Source of the DNA: DAMCZI01 sp032095175
Lineage (GTDB): Bacteria; Bacillota; Clostridia; Clostridiales; Caloramatoraceae
Assembly (NCBI GenBank): GCA_032095175.1
Contig: DAMCZI010000014.1
Coordinates: forward strand, 47,326 to 111,325
Length of the DNA: 64,000 bases
Direction of reading: 5' to 3'
A model generated the notes under the pieces. It searched no databases. It was not told the origin of the DNA and saw only the letters and a program-made list of their open reading frames with translations. The translations under genes and the position numbers were made by a program. This document shows, piece by piece, positions 1 through 7,431 of the stretch (position 1 is its first letter; every line of letters begins with the position of its first letter).

Positions 1-391
1 CAAAGCTAACGCCAACAGCAAGTGCATCAATACTTGTTGCTATTGCCAATAAAAGTATCGTTTTATTATCCAGAACCTTTCTTCTACATTCTTCATCAGA
101 GCATTCCTCAGTTTTTTCTGGCTGAAGAGTTTCATAAATCATTTTACCACCTATAAATCCTAATAGTATAAGTGCAATCCAATGGTCAACACTTGTTATA
201 TATTTTTCAAAACTTATTCCCACTGCCCATCCTATCAATGGCATTAATCCCTGGAAGATTCCAAAGGCACCACTTATCTTAAGTGCATCCTTAGGTTTAA
301 CATGCTTTAGCATAATACCGTTTGTAACAGAAACAGCAAAGGCATCCATTGATAAGCCTATTGCAATAAATAAAATAGTAGCAAAATTCAT
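1..391 (-). CDS. mntP: Manganese efflux pump MntP, N-terminal part (cut by window edge)
   Basis: The reading frame starts at the ATG at 391 behind a good ribosome site (AAAGGAG) and runs off the window edge after about 130 of the usual ~185 residues. The translation begins MNFATILFIAIGLSMDAFAV. The repeated membrane motifs with acidic residues (LSMDAFAVS and ATSIDALAVG) are typical of the MntP/YebN family. It should export Mn2+ across the cytoplasmic membrane. The upstream Mn2+-type riboswitch with a terminator supports the call and suggests induction by manganese. Confidence 0.9.
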   Translation of the reverse strand, partial: MNFATILFIAIGLSMDAFAVSVTNGIMLKHVKPKDALKISGAFGIFQGLMPLIGWAVGISFEKYITSVDHWIALILLGFIGGKMIYETLQPEKTEECSDEECRRKVLDNKTILLLAIATSIDALAVGVSF

Positions 392-419
392 CCTTAACAC
401 TCCTTTGTAAGATTTACAA

Positions 420-465
420 TAAAAAAAGACCCATGTATAGCGTAAAATACACTATACATGAGTCT
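420..465 (-). terminator. Intrinsic terminator of the mntP riboswitch
   Basis: A long hairpin is formed on the minus strand by AGACTCATGTATAGTGTA and TACGCTATACATGGGTCT, with a three-base loop, followed by seven U residues. It lies between the aptamer and the mntP ribosome site, so it is the expression platform. Confidence 0.85.
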
Positions 466-560
466 CATTATTTAAGGCTAGCCAGACTAAAAGTCAGTAT
501 GTTGACTTTGCCCCACAGTAAACTGTGCCAACTACTCCCTCACATATCATGATCAAAATC
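466..560 (-). ncRNA. yybP-ykoY-type manganese riboswitch aptamer
   Basis: Read on the minus strand, this leader has the purine-rich GGGAGTAG element, a following helix, and the segment GTCAACATACTGAC. That segment resembles the corresponding part of the mntP leader in enterobacteria. It lies directly upstream of an intrinsic terminator and of mntP. Known members of this family bind Mn2+ and prevent termination or free the ribosome site. I infer transcriptional ON control here because a strong terminator hairpin follows. The exact aptamer ends are approximate. Confidence 0.8.
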
Positions 561-608
561 TTTATTCAACTAATAGGATTTTAACATCTTTCCATATTTT
601 TTGCAACC

Positions 609-669
609 AATGTCATCCATATAACTTATAACTTTTTTGTATTTTTTTATAAGTTATATGGATGACATT
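609..669. terminator. Long inverted repeat between cobW-like gene and mntP leader
   Basis: A perfect 22-bp inverted repeat (arms 609-630 and 648-669, AATGTCATCCATATAACTTA...) surrounds an A/T-run loop. It lies just past the stop of the minus-strand GTPase gene and probably ends its transcript. The T-run outside the hairpin is on the plus-strand side, so the direction of best termination is unclear. Confidence 0.55.
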
Positions 670-677
670 ATTTTTTA

Positions 678-1613
678 CTAGTTTTTCAGCTTCATTTCTT
701 GTCCAATAACTTCATTCCATTTATCAAAAATCTCTCTTATTATGTTTGGTCCAATCTTAGATATGATTACAAGCTGTGATTCTGTTTCCTCAGTATCCGA
801 AAGCTTATAATCAATTTTTTTATTAACTACATCAACCTGATTCCATCCATCCTCCAGCTCAAAGAATCCCTTAATTCTATAGGCATCACCAGAAATACAA
901 TCAATGAACCTTGTTAAATCCTCTTTGTTAATCTGTCCATTAAATGTAAGGGTTAATGTTTTTGGCTTATTATCAGGTGTATTAGTTGTGTCCTCTGACT
1001 CCACCCACTGATTTTTCATAAGATCCTCATTAAGGAAGTTGTAATCAACCTTTCCAAACAAGGATGTCCTGATTTCCACTTTATCATTGATTTCACGAAT
1101 TTTGCTCTTTATAACTTCAAGGGTTTCATTATCCACTAAATCCACCTTACTTATTATTGCTAAATGGCAGTGCTTCAATTGTCTTTCCACTGTTTCCAAG
1201 TCCTTTATTTGCTCTAAAAAGTGAAGAGCATCAACAAGGCAAATTGCCCCTTTATAATCATAAACCTCTCCCTTGAATTCCCTTATGGCATCCATTATAT
1301 CACCTATGTTAGATGGATCTGCCAAACCAGAGCTTTCAACGAAAAGATATTTTAAGCCGCGATCAGCCATTTCACACATTGCTTGTACAAAGGATATTTT
1401 TAAACAGGAACAGAATATTGAGCCTCTATTTATCTCTGTAAGCTCCATTCCATCTTTTTTAATTATTGTTCCATCAATCCCTACTTTTCCAAACTCATTC
1501 ATTATAACTCCAACCTTTTGGCCAGATAAATCATTAAGAACATTTGTTAAAAAAGTAGTCTTTCCTGCTCCTAAAAATCCTGTTAATATATATAAATCTG
1601 TTTTTTGCTCCAT
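678..1613 (-). CDS. CobW/COG0523-family metal-chaperone GTPase
   Basis: P-loop GTPase of the CobW/YciC/ZNG1 family, about 311 residues. The start is placed at the ATG at 1613 behind GGGAGGT; an upstream ATG at 1649 would add 12 residues without a good site. Visible: Walker A GFLGAGKT (residues 12-19), the family metal-site segment as CSCL at 68-71 instead of the usual CxCC, ESSGLADP at 93-100, SKVDLVDN as the G4 motif, and a C-terminal CobW_C-like domain. Family members deliver Zn2+, Co2+ or Fe to target proteins. The target here is unknown; the neighbours are mntP and arsenic genes. The reduced cysteine motif could change metal preference. Confidence 0.85.
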   Translation of the reverse strand: MEQKTDLYILTGFLGAGKTTFLTNVLNDLSGQKVGVIMNEFGKVGIDGTIIKKDGMELTEINRGSIFCSCLKISFVQAMCEMADRGLKYLFVESSGLADPSNIGDIMDAIREFKGEVYDYKGAICLVDALHFLEQIKDLETVERQLKHCHLAIISKVDLVDNETLEVIKSKIREINDKVEIRTSLFGKVDYNFLNEDLMKNQWVESEDTTNTPDNKPKTLTLTFNGQINKEDLTRFIDCISGDAYRIKGFFELEDGWNQVDVVNKKIDYKLSDTEETESQLVIISKIGPNIIREIFDKWNEVIGQEMKLKN

Positions 1614-1660
1614 ATATACAACCTCCCTAAGTAAGCTACCTAGTGGCAAACACTTGAGTT

Positions 1661-1754
1661 AGGTGACAGGTTCTTGAGTTATGAGTTATTTAAGATAAAT
1701 TATCTTCCAATGCTCTTCTCTCATAAATAACTCATAACTCAAGTGCCTGTTACC
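1661..1754. repeat. Palindromic intergenic repeat
   Basis: The arms at about 1661-1692 (GGTGACAGGTTCTTGAGTTA onward) and 1722-1754 (ending AACTCAAGTGCCTGTTACC) are near-complementary over roughly 30 bp. The centre holds TAAGATAAATTATCTT, itself a palindrome. It looks like a REP/MITE-type dispersed palindrome rather than a terminator, because no T-tract follows. It separates the GTPase gene from the arsenic block. Confidence 0.65.
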
Positions 1755-1786
1755 TTTACACACTGTGCAGTAGCTCTACCAAATTA

Positions 1787-2014
1787 TTATAAATATTTCT
1801 TTATTTCTTCTACAGTTAAAACTCTTCCCATAGCCTTCACCTTTTCATCTACCACTAAAGCAGGAGTTGACATAACTCCATATGCCATTATCTCCTTTAT
1901 GCCCTCAACCTTCTCTACCTTAGCTTCAATCCCTAACTCTTTTATTGCCTTTTCAACATTTTCTACAAGTTTATTGCAGTTACAGCATCCTGAACCTAAA
2001 ACTTTAATTATCAT
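1787..2014 (-). CDS. Small thioredoxin-like protein with CCNC site
   Basis: 75-residue thioredoxin-fold protein of the MTH895/redox-active disulfide type. The site is GSGCCNCNKL at residues 7-16. VMSTPALVVDEK contains the cis-Pro and a beta strand typical of the fold. It sits 14 bp downstream of the ArsP/DUF318-type permease and behind ArsR, a common arrangement. It probably supplies electrons to, or handles the substrate of, the permease. The role is inferred from context. Confidence 0.8.
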   Translation of the reverse strand: MIIKVLGSGCCNCNKLVENVEKAIKELGIEAKVEKVEGIKEIMAYGVMSTPALVVDEKVKAMGRVLTVEEIKKYL

Positions 2015-2028
2015 TTAATACTCCTCCT

Positions 2029-3045
2029 TTAAATAAATATATATGAGAATGCGTTAAATAGGTATCCCATTATAATTATACTTATTGATACAATACCCAC
2101 AAATATAGTTAAAAGCTTTGGTTTTACAACCTTTCTCAGCATAACTATTGATGGAAGTGAAAGAGCTGTTACTGCCATCATAAAGGATAAAACAGTTCCA
2201 ACACCAACGCCCTTAAAAAACAGTGCTTCTGCAATTGGAAGGGTACCAAATATATCTGCATACATCGGAATGCCTATAGCTGTTGCAAGTATTACCGCAA
2301 ATGGGTTTTTACTTCCTACTACACTTTCAATCACAGGCTGTGGAATCCAATTATGAATTGCTGCTCCTATACCAACTCCTATTAAAACATACAGCCAAAC
2401 CTTACCTACAATTTGTTTAACCTGGTTCTTTGAATAAACTATTCTGTCTTTACGAGTCATTTCCTCAAGCTCAACTTCACCACTTTGTATTCCCCATACA
2501 AAATCTTCAATATACTTTTCCATTTTTAACTTACCAATTATCGTTCCGCCTATCACTGCAATAACTAATCCTACAACCACATAAGCTATTGCGATCTTAG
2601 CTCCAAAGAATGACATTAATATCATAAGTGAAGCCAAATCCACTAGGGGTGAAGATATTAAAAATGCAAAGGTAACTTCTAGAGGAAGCCCTGCAGATGT
2701 AAATCCTATAAAAATTGGTATACTTGAACAGCTGCAAAATGGAGTTACTGTACCTAATAGAGCACCAAATATGCTGCCCTTTATCCCCTTAAACCTTCCA
2801 AGAATCTTCTTAGTTCTTTCTGGCGGAAAGTAACTTTGAATGTAAGAGATAATAAATATAAGCACAGATAAAAGTATAAAAATCTTTATCGTGTCATAAA
2901 TGAAAAAGTGTATGCTCCCTCCAACATTACTTTTCACAGATATTCCAAAAACCTTTTCTAAAACATAACGAATAATTTCTGATAACCAATTCATTTTGAG
3001 TACCTGATTATTAAGCCAAGTAAATAATTGACCTACTATACCCAT
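2029..3045 (-). CDS. Permease of the ArsP/DUF318 (YraQ) family
   Basis: About 338 residues with eight or so hydrophobic segments. The start is the ATG at 3045, nine bases after AGGAGG. The conserved PFCSCSSIP motif (near residue 100) and the repeat GIPMYADIFGTLPIAEAL in the second half identify the family. Some members (ArsP) export trivalent organoarsenicals. With an ArsR upstream and a thioredoxin downstream, export of arsenic species or another thiophilic compound is likely. The substrate cannot be settled from sequence. Confidence 0.8.
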   Translation of the reverse strand: MGIVGQLFTWLNNQVLKMNWLSEIIRYVLEKVFGISVKSNVGGSIHFFIYDTIKIFILLSVLIFIISYIQSYFPPERTKKILGRFKGIKGSIFGALLGTVTPFCSCSSIPIFIGFTSAGLPLEVTFAFLISSPLVDLASLMILMSFFGAKIAIAYVVVGLVIAVIGGTIIGKLKMEKYIEDFVWGIQSGEVELEEMTRKDRIVYSKNQVKQIVGKVWLYVLIGVGIGAAIHNWIPQPVIESVVGSKNPFAVILATAIGIPMYADIFGTLPIAEALFFKGVGVGTVLSFMMAVTALSLPSIVMLRKVVKPKLLTIFVGIVSISIIIMGYLFNAFSYIFI

Positions 3046-3120
3046 GTCATCCGCCCTCCTTATATTTTTATAACTATACTGCAATTTTATAAACATTTCA
3101 TTTCTATATATAATACTAGT

Positions 3121-3471
3121 CTATTGCAATTTTCTCTTACACATATCTATAAAATTCTCTGTACTATTTATCTTTTCTATATCGCTCTTAATTACTGGAT
3201 AATCATCTATATTATCGACAATCTTCTGTAATATATCTCTAAGTAATTGATTTTCAATAGTTAAGTAATAGTATATAAACTGTTCCTGCCTTTCATCCTT
3301 CACAAACCCCATATCACGGAGCTTTGCAAGATGCTTTGAAACCTTTGGCTGCGACTCATCCATTATTCCGTATATTTCACAAACACATAGTTTCTTATGA
3401 AAAAGCAGTACTAAAATCCTTAAACGAGTTTCATCCGATAACAACTTGAAAAAATTAGTCAGTTTATCCAT
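3121..3471 (-). CDS. arsR: ArsR/SmtB-family repressor
   Basis: 116-residue winged-helix repressor. FFKLLSDETRLRILVLL opens the fold, LCVCEIY holds the CVC metalloid-binding cysteines, and SQPKVSKHLAKLRDMGFV is the recognition helix region. It starts at the ATG at 3471 after GGAAGTGA. It probably controls itself, the permease and the thioredoxin from the promoter just upstream, and releases DNA on As(III) or Sb(III). Confidence 0.9.
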   Translation of the reverse strand: MDKLTNFFKLLSDETRLRILVLLFHKKLCVCEIYGIMDESQPKVSKHLAKLRDMGFVKDERQEQFIYYYLTIENQLLRDILQKIVDNIDDYPVIKSDIEKINSTENFIDMCKRKLQ

Positions 3472-3519
3472 TCTGCGTCACTTCCTTTCCGACATTTAAT
3501 ATTCTTCAATCACATTCTT

Positions 3520-3572
3520 ATATACCCATATGCGTATATATACATAGTATGCTTTTCACTTAAATTTGTCAA
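3520..3572 (-). promoter_or_regulatory. Promoter and likely ArsR operator
   Basis: On the minus strand TTGACA (3567-3572), a 17-bp spacer and TACTAT (3544-3549) form a good sigma-A promoter. Just downstream is an imperfect palindrome (ATATACGCATATGGGTATAT, about 3521-3540) that probably binds ArsR and overlaps the transcription start. Confidence 0.75.
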
Positions 3573-3586
3573 CTCTTTCTTAACAT

Positions 3587-3620
3587 AATGAAAAAGACCA
3601 GAAATCTGGCCTTTTTCATT
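3587..3620 (-). terminator. Terminator of the arsR-arsC-acr3 operon
   Basis: The minus-strand hairpin AATGAAAAAGGCCA / TGGTCTTTTTCATT has a six-base loop and lies just past the acr3 stop. The T-run is inside the right arm, so it may act in both directions. Confidence 0.75.
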
Positions 3621-3626
3621 AATATA

Positions 3627-4697
3627 TCACTTATTCATATTTTGATTTGGGAACCAGTCCCTTGTGTTATTAGCTATTTTAACAAGCGTAAGCATTATTG
3701 GAACTTCTGTTAATACTCCAACTACAGTAGCCAATGCTGCACCTGACTTCATGCCAAATAACGAAATAGCTACTGCTACTGCCAGTTCAAAGAAATTGCT
3801 TGCACCAATCATACCTGCTGGAGCAGCAATGTTATGAGGTAGCTTCCATATTCTCGCCCATCCATAAGCAATACCAAATATCAAGAATGTTTGTATAGTC
3901 AAAGGAATTGCTATTAATAATATGTGCACTGGATTGTTAATTATAATCTCTCCCTGGAAGGAGAATATTATAACTAAAGTAAGCAGTAATCCTATTATTG
4001 TAATGTTATCGAATTTCTTTAAGAATCTATCGTTAAAATATTTTAGCCCTCTTTTCTTTATAACAACTCTTCTTGTTAAGTAACCTGCTGTTAGTGGTAT
4101 AACAACAAAAAGTATAGTTGATAAGATTAACGTCCCATAAGGCACTGCAACATTACTTACTCCTAATAAAAATGCTACAATCGGGGTAAATGCAACAAGT
4201 ATTATTAAATCATTAACTGCTACCTGAATCAATGTATAGGCAGGATCCCCCTTGGTTAAGTGACTCCAAACAAACACCATTGCAGTACATGGAGCTGCAC
4301 CAAGAAGAACTGCACCTGCCAGATACTCTGTGGCTAAATTTGCTGGTATAAATGCTTTAAATACAATTTTCAAGAAAAACGCTGCTATTAAATACATTGT
4401 AAAAGGTTTAATAAGCCAGTTCGTTACACAGGTAACTATTAACCCCTTAGGTTTCTTTGTAGCATTTACTATACTTGAAAAATCAATCTTTAACATCATT
4501 GGATATATCATAAGCCAAATAAGTACTGCTACAGGTATGGAAACATTATAGTACTCAAATTTATTCAATGTCTTGGGTATTACAGGCATAAACTGCCCAA
4601 TTAAAATTCCTGCAACTATACATAATGCAACCCAAATAGTTAAGTATTTTTCAAAAAAGCCAAGACCTTTATTATCCTTTTTTATATCTTCTGCCAT
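3627..4697 (-). CDS. acr3: Arsenite efflux transporter ACR3
   Basis: 356 residues, about ten membrane segments, BART superfamily. GAAPCTAMVFVWSHL (near residue 135) contains the conserved cysteine needed for As(III) transport in the ACR3 family. GASNFFELAVAVAI is the second conserved block. RBS GGGGGA. It is the third gene of a unit with arsR and arsC and pumps out the arsenite made by ArsC. Confidence 0.92.
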   Translation of the reverse strand: MAEDIKKDNKGLGFFEKYLTIWVALCIVAGILIGQFMPVIPKTLNKFEYYNVSIPVAVLIWLMIYPMMLKIDFSSIVNATKKPKGLIVTCVTNWLIKPFTMYLIAAFFLKIVFKAFIPANLATEYLAGAVLLGAAPCTAMVFVWSHLTKGDPAYTLIQVAVNDLIILVAFTPIVAFLLGVSNVAVPYGTLILSTILFVVIPLTAGYLTRRVVIKKRGLKYFNDRFLKKFDNITIIGLLLTLVIIFSFQGEIIINNPVHILLIAIPLTIQTFLIFGIAYGWARIWKLPHNIAAPAGMIGASNFFELAVAVAISLFGMKSGAALATVVGVLTEVPIMLTLVKIANNTRDWFPNQNMNK

Positions 4698-4708
4698 TCT
4701 TAATCCCC

Positions 4709-5119
4709 CTACAAAATGATTTCATTATTTTTAATTCTTTCTGCTAATGCCTTAACTTTTTTCTCAATCATAATTGCTGTTTTCTTAAACTCTTCATCGC
4801 TCTTCCCTGTTGGATCATCTAATCCCCAATCTTCTTCATATTTACAAGGTAAAAATGGACAGACAACATTGCATCCCATTTTTACAACAATGTCAACCTC
4901 AGGTATATCACTAAGTAACTTAGAATATTGAGTTTCATTCATATCAACATCATATAAATCTTTTATAATTCTCACAGCATCCTGGTTTATCCTTGGTTTT
5001 GTCTCTGTTCCTGCAGAGTATGAATCAAAAACCTCAAAAGCAAATAGCTTTCCTAATGCCTCTGCCATCTGTGATCTGCATGAATTGTGAACACAAATAA
5101 ATGCTACTTTTGGTTTCAT
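4709..5119 (-). CDS. arsC: Arsenate reductase, low-molecular-weight phosphatase type
   Basis: 136 residues. The P-loop CVHNSCRSQMAEA holds Cys9, Cys14 and Arg15. Further cysteines occur in MGCNVVCPFLPCK (about 80-92), and DDPTG is the acid loop. This is the thioredoxin-linked ArsC class that reduces As(V) to As(III) with a disulfide cascade. RBS GAGGAGA. It lies between arsR and acr3, 11 bp upstream of acr3. Confidence 0.92.
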   Translation of the reverse strand: MKPKVAFICVHNSCRSQMAEALGKLFAFEVFDSYSAGTETKPRINQDAVRIIKDLYDVDMNETQYSKLLSDIPEVDIVVKMGCNVVCPFLPCKYEEDWGLDDPTGKSDEEFKKTAIMIEKKVKALAERIKNNEIIL

Positions 5120-5148
5120 ATTTCTCCTCCATAAAAAACTATTTTAAA

Positions 5149-5520
5149 TCAGTTATCAAAACATACTCTCCCACTTTTTAAATCTTCACAGCCTAAGCCA
5201 CTGTTTTTATATTTTTTCAACCTCTCATAATCTATGTTACATCGCTTTAGTTTCATAGCTTCCTTTTCAATTATTTCCTTTATAAAAGGATATTCTGTAA
5301 TAATTTCCTCATTTATTCTGTAATAAACATATTGAGCTACTTTGTAATACTCAATAATATTTGCATTTGTAAGCTTATTCAAGTGTCTTGAAGCATTTGA
5401 TTGGTTTATATCAAGTATTACCTCTATTTCACAAACACATAAATCACCATTCTTCAGTATGTTTAAGATTCTCATGCGTGTTTCATCAGATAGTGCCTTC
5501 ATCACCTGTATTAAATCCAA
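5149..5520 (-). CDS. arsR: ArsR-family repressor of the arsC-acr3 unit
   Basis: About 123 residues. The likely start is the TTG at 5520, eight bases after AGGAGG; a GTG at 5529 overlaps the ribosome site. SDETRMRILNIL, LCVCEIEVI with the CVC metalloid site, and SNASRHLNKLTNANII form the winged helix. It differs clearly in sequence from the ArsR at 3121-3471, so the two units are independently regulated. The C-terminal tail has extra cysteines. Confidence 0.9.
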   Translation of the reverse strand: MDLIQVMKALSDETRMRILNILKNGDLCVCEIEVILDINQSNASRHLNKLTNANIIEYYKVAQYVYYRINEEIITEYPFIKEIIEKEAMKLKRCNIDYERLKKYKNSGLGCEDLKSGRVCFDN

Positions 5521-5534
5521 AATGACCACCTCCT

Positions 5535-5589
5535 ATATGCATATATTCGTTTATACTCATATATTATCTATAAAAAAGTTCTCTGTCAA
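5535..5589 (-). promoter_or_regulatory. Promoter and likely ArsR operator of arsR-arsC-acr3
   Basis: Minus strand: TTGACA (5584-5589), exactly 17 bp, TAATAT (5561-5566). The downstream ATATGAGTATAAACGAATAT region is an imperfect palindrome resembling the operator at 3521-3540 and would overlap the start of transcription. Confidence 0.8.
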
Positions 5590-5649
5590 TTACTAAAAAC
5601 TTCTCTAATAACTCTTCAAACTCCTTAATGCTTTGTATTAATAATTTGA

Positions 5650-5722
5650 AATAAAAAGGCACATCATCAGTATCTTAGATAAGAATAATCCTTAATCTGA
5701 TATATGTGCCAAGCTTTTATTT
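5650..5722 (-). terminator. Terminator after the first ABC pair
   Basis: On the minus strand AAATAAAAGCTTGGCACATA pairs with the TATGATGTGCC region and is followed by TTTTTATTT. It lies about 60 bp past the stop of the 5782-7431 gene. Confidence 0.7.
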
Positions 5723-5781
5723 ACAAATTTGAAGTTTGTTTCATTGCAGATATTATTTAAAATACTTTATATATCTCTGGC

Positions 5782-7431
5782 TTATTTAAGTTGGTAAACT
5801 CTATCTGCCCAGTTTGTAATATTATCTTTATGAGTTATAAATAATACAGCCTTCGTTTTACTAATACCCTTAACAGTTTCTAAAATATACTCTTCATTTT
5901 GCATATCAAGTGCAGAGGTAATTTCATCAAGCAGCAATATTGGTGCATTTTTAACCAATGCTCGTGAAATAGCTATTCTTTGTTTCTGTCCTCCTGACAA
6001 GCTTCTACCATCATCAAGCAACATTGTATCATACCCATTTTCTAAATCACGGATAAATTCATCTGCTCCTGCAAGCTTTGCAGCGGATATAACATCATCT
6101 TGGGCTGCATTTTCGTTCCCGCATGCAATATTGTCATAAATGCTGCCCCTAAACAACATTGCATCCTGTGGAACATAGGCGGTTTTATTACGTAAACTTT
6201 TGAGTGTAACCGCTTCATCTCCATCAAAAACTATACTGCCATACTTGGGTTCATAAAGACCTAGAATAAGCTTTATAATTGTGCTTTTACCAGAACCACT
6301 TTCTCCAACCATAGCGGTTACCTTATTATTTTCAAGAAGCATATTAAATCCATTTAATACTGGTGCATCTTCATCATATGAAAAACTTAGTTCATTAATT
6401 GATAGTGGATGATTTATTTTATTTATTACAAAAGACATTTCTCTTAATATCTTTTCCTTTGGAGTGTTAGTTATTTCAAATAAACGCTTCACTCCTGCAA
6501 CATTTGTCTGCATCCCTGCCATAAACTGTCCACATTCTGAAAACAACATGTCACCAGTATATTTTAGCCCTGCCAATGAAATAATTGTTCCCAGGTCTGA
6601 GAGCTTAAAATATACAAATAATGCTCCAATAAAGAGAATTGCAATATAAGTTATTGCATTAATGCCTATGATAATAGCATTCATCTTGGAAGATATTCTA
6701 CCACTTTTAATCCTTGCATCTGCTTCAAGCCTTGTATTTTCATTATAGCCTTTAGTTTTATAGCTGATAAGATTATGCAGTCGGATTGTTTTAGCTGCCT
6801 TAATCAGTTCATATGCATCTGTACTACTTTTGGCAAGTCTCTTCTGCAGCTCTGTACCAATCTTTTCAAGCTTTTTGCTGAAATAAGAGGTTGTGATAAC
6901 AGATAAAGCCCCAAGCACGCATACAATAATTGCAAAACGCCAGTCAACAACAGCCATTATAATAATTCCACTGGCACCCACTATGGCTGAATTCACCACA
7001 TTAAAAAAGTTCCCATCATAAATTTGCTCCAAACATGCTGTGTCATTTGTAACTACTGATAAAAGCTCACCCTTTGCTTTAGTATCATGATACTTCATAG
7101 GTAAATCTATAATATGCTCACAAAGGTTTGTCTTTACATCTCGCATAGTTCCTTTAGAAGCAATAGCACATAAATATGATGAAACGGGTGCATATATCCA
7201 CCATATGATATAACCTAATGTGAACAGAAAAATAGATCGCCAAAAAAGTAAATAGTTCCTCTCACTGATTGCCGTTATAACACCCTTTGTCCCAAGTGTA
7301 GTTAATACAGCAATATTAATTTCAACAGTACAAAACAAAAGAATACAGATTAAAAACATTTTGCTTTTTTTGCCCATCAGCTGTATTGATTTGATTACTA
7401 TAGGTATATTATAGTTTTTAAATAAACTCAT
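5782..7431 (-). CDS. ABC exporter half-transporter (partner of 7428-9050)
   Basis: 549 residues. The N-terminal half has six membrane segments (type IV exporter fold), the C-terminal half an ATPase domain. Walker A GESGSGKST is near residue 373, the signature LSGGQKQR near 477, and Walker B with ILLLDEITSALD near 497, where the usual DEPT is DEIT. The start ATG overlaps the upstream gene's stop by 4 bp, so the two are translationally coupled and probably form a heterodimer. The substrate is unknown; a drug or peptide is plausible given the leader region upstream of the pair. Confidence 0.85.
   Translation of the reverse strand: MSLFKNYNIPIVIKSIQLMGKKSKMFLICILLFCTVEINIAVLTTLGTKGVITAISERNYLLFWRSIFLFTLGYIIWWIYAPVSSYLCAIASKGTMRDVKTNLCEHIIDLPMKYHDTKAKGELLSVVTNDTACLEQIYDGNFFNVVNSAIVGASGIIIMAVVDWRFAIIVCVLGALSVITTSYFSKKLEKIGTELQKRLAKSSTDAYELIKAAKTIRLHNLISYKTKGYNENTRLEADARIKSGRISSKMNAIIIGINAITYIAILFIGALFVYFKLSDLGTIISLAGLKYTGDMLFSECGQFMAGMQTNVAGVKRLFEITNTPKEKILREMSFVINKINHPLSINELSFSYDEDAPVLNGFNMLLENNKVTAMVGESGSGKSTIIKLILGLYEPKYGSIVFDGDEAVTLKSLRNKTAYVPQDAMLFRGSIYDNIACGNENAAQDDVISAAKLAGADEFIRDLENGYDTMLLDDGRSLSGGQKQRIAISRALVKNAPILLLDEITSALDMQNEEYILETVKGISKTKAVLFITHKDNITNWADRVYQLK

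Noticed and set aside
609..669. Second riboswitch next to mntP
   Set aside because: It is a simple perfect inverted repeat with an A/T loop and no conserved aptamer sequence.
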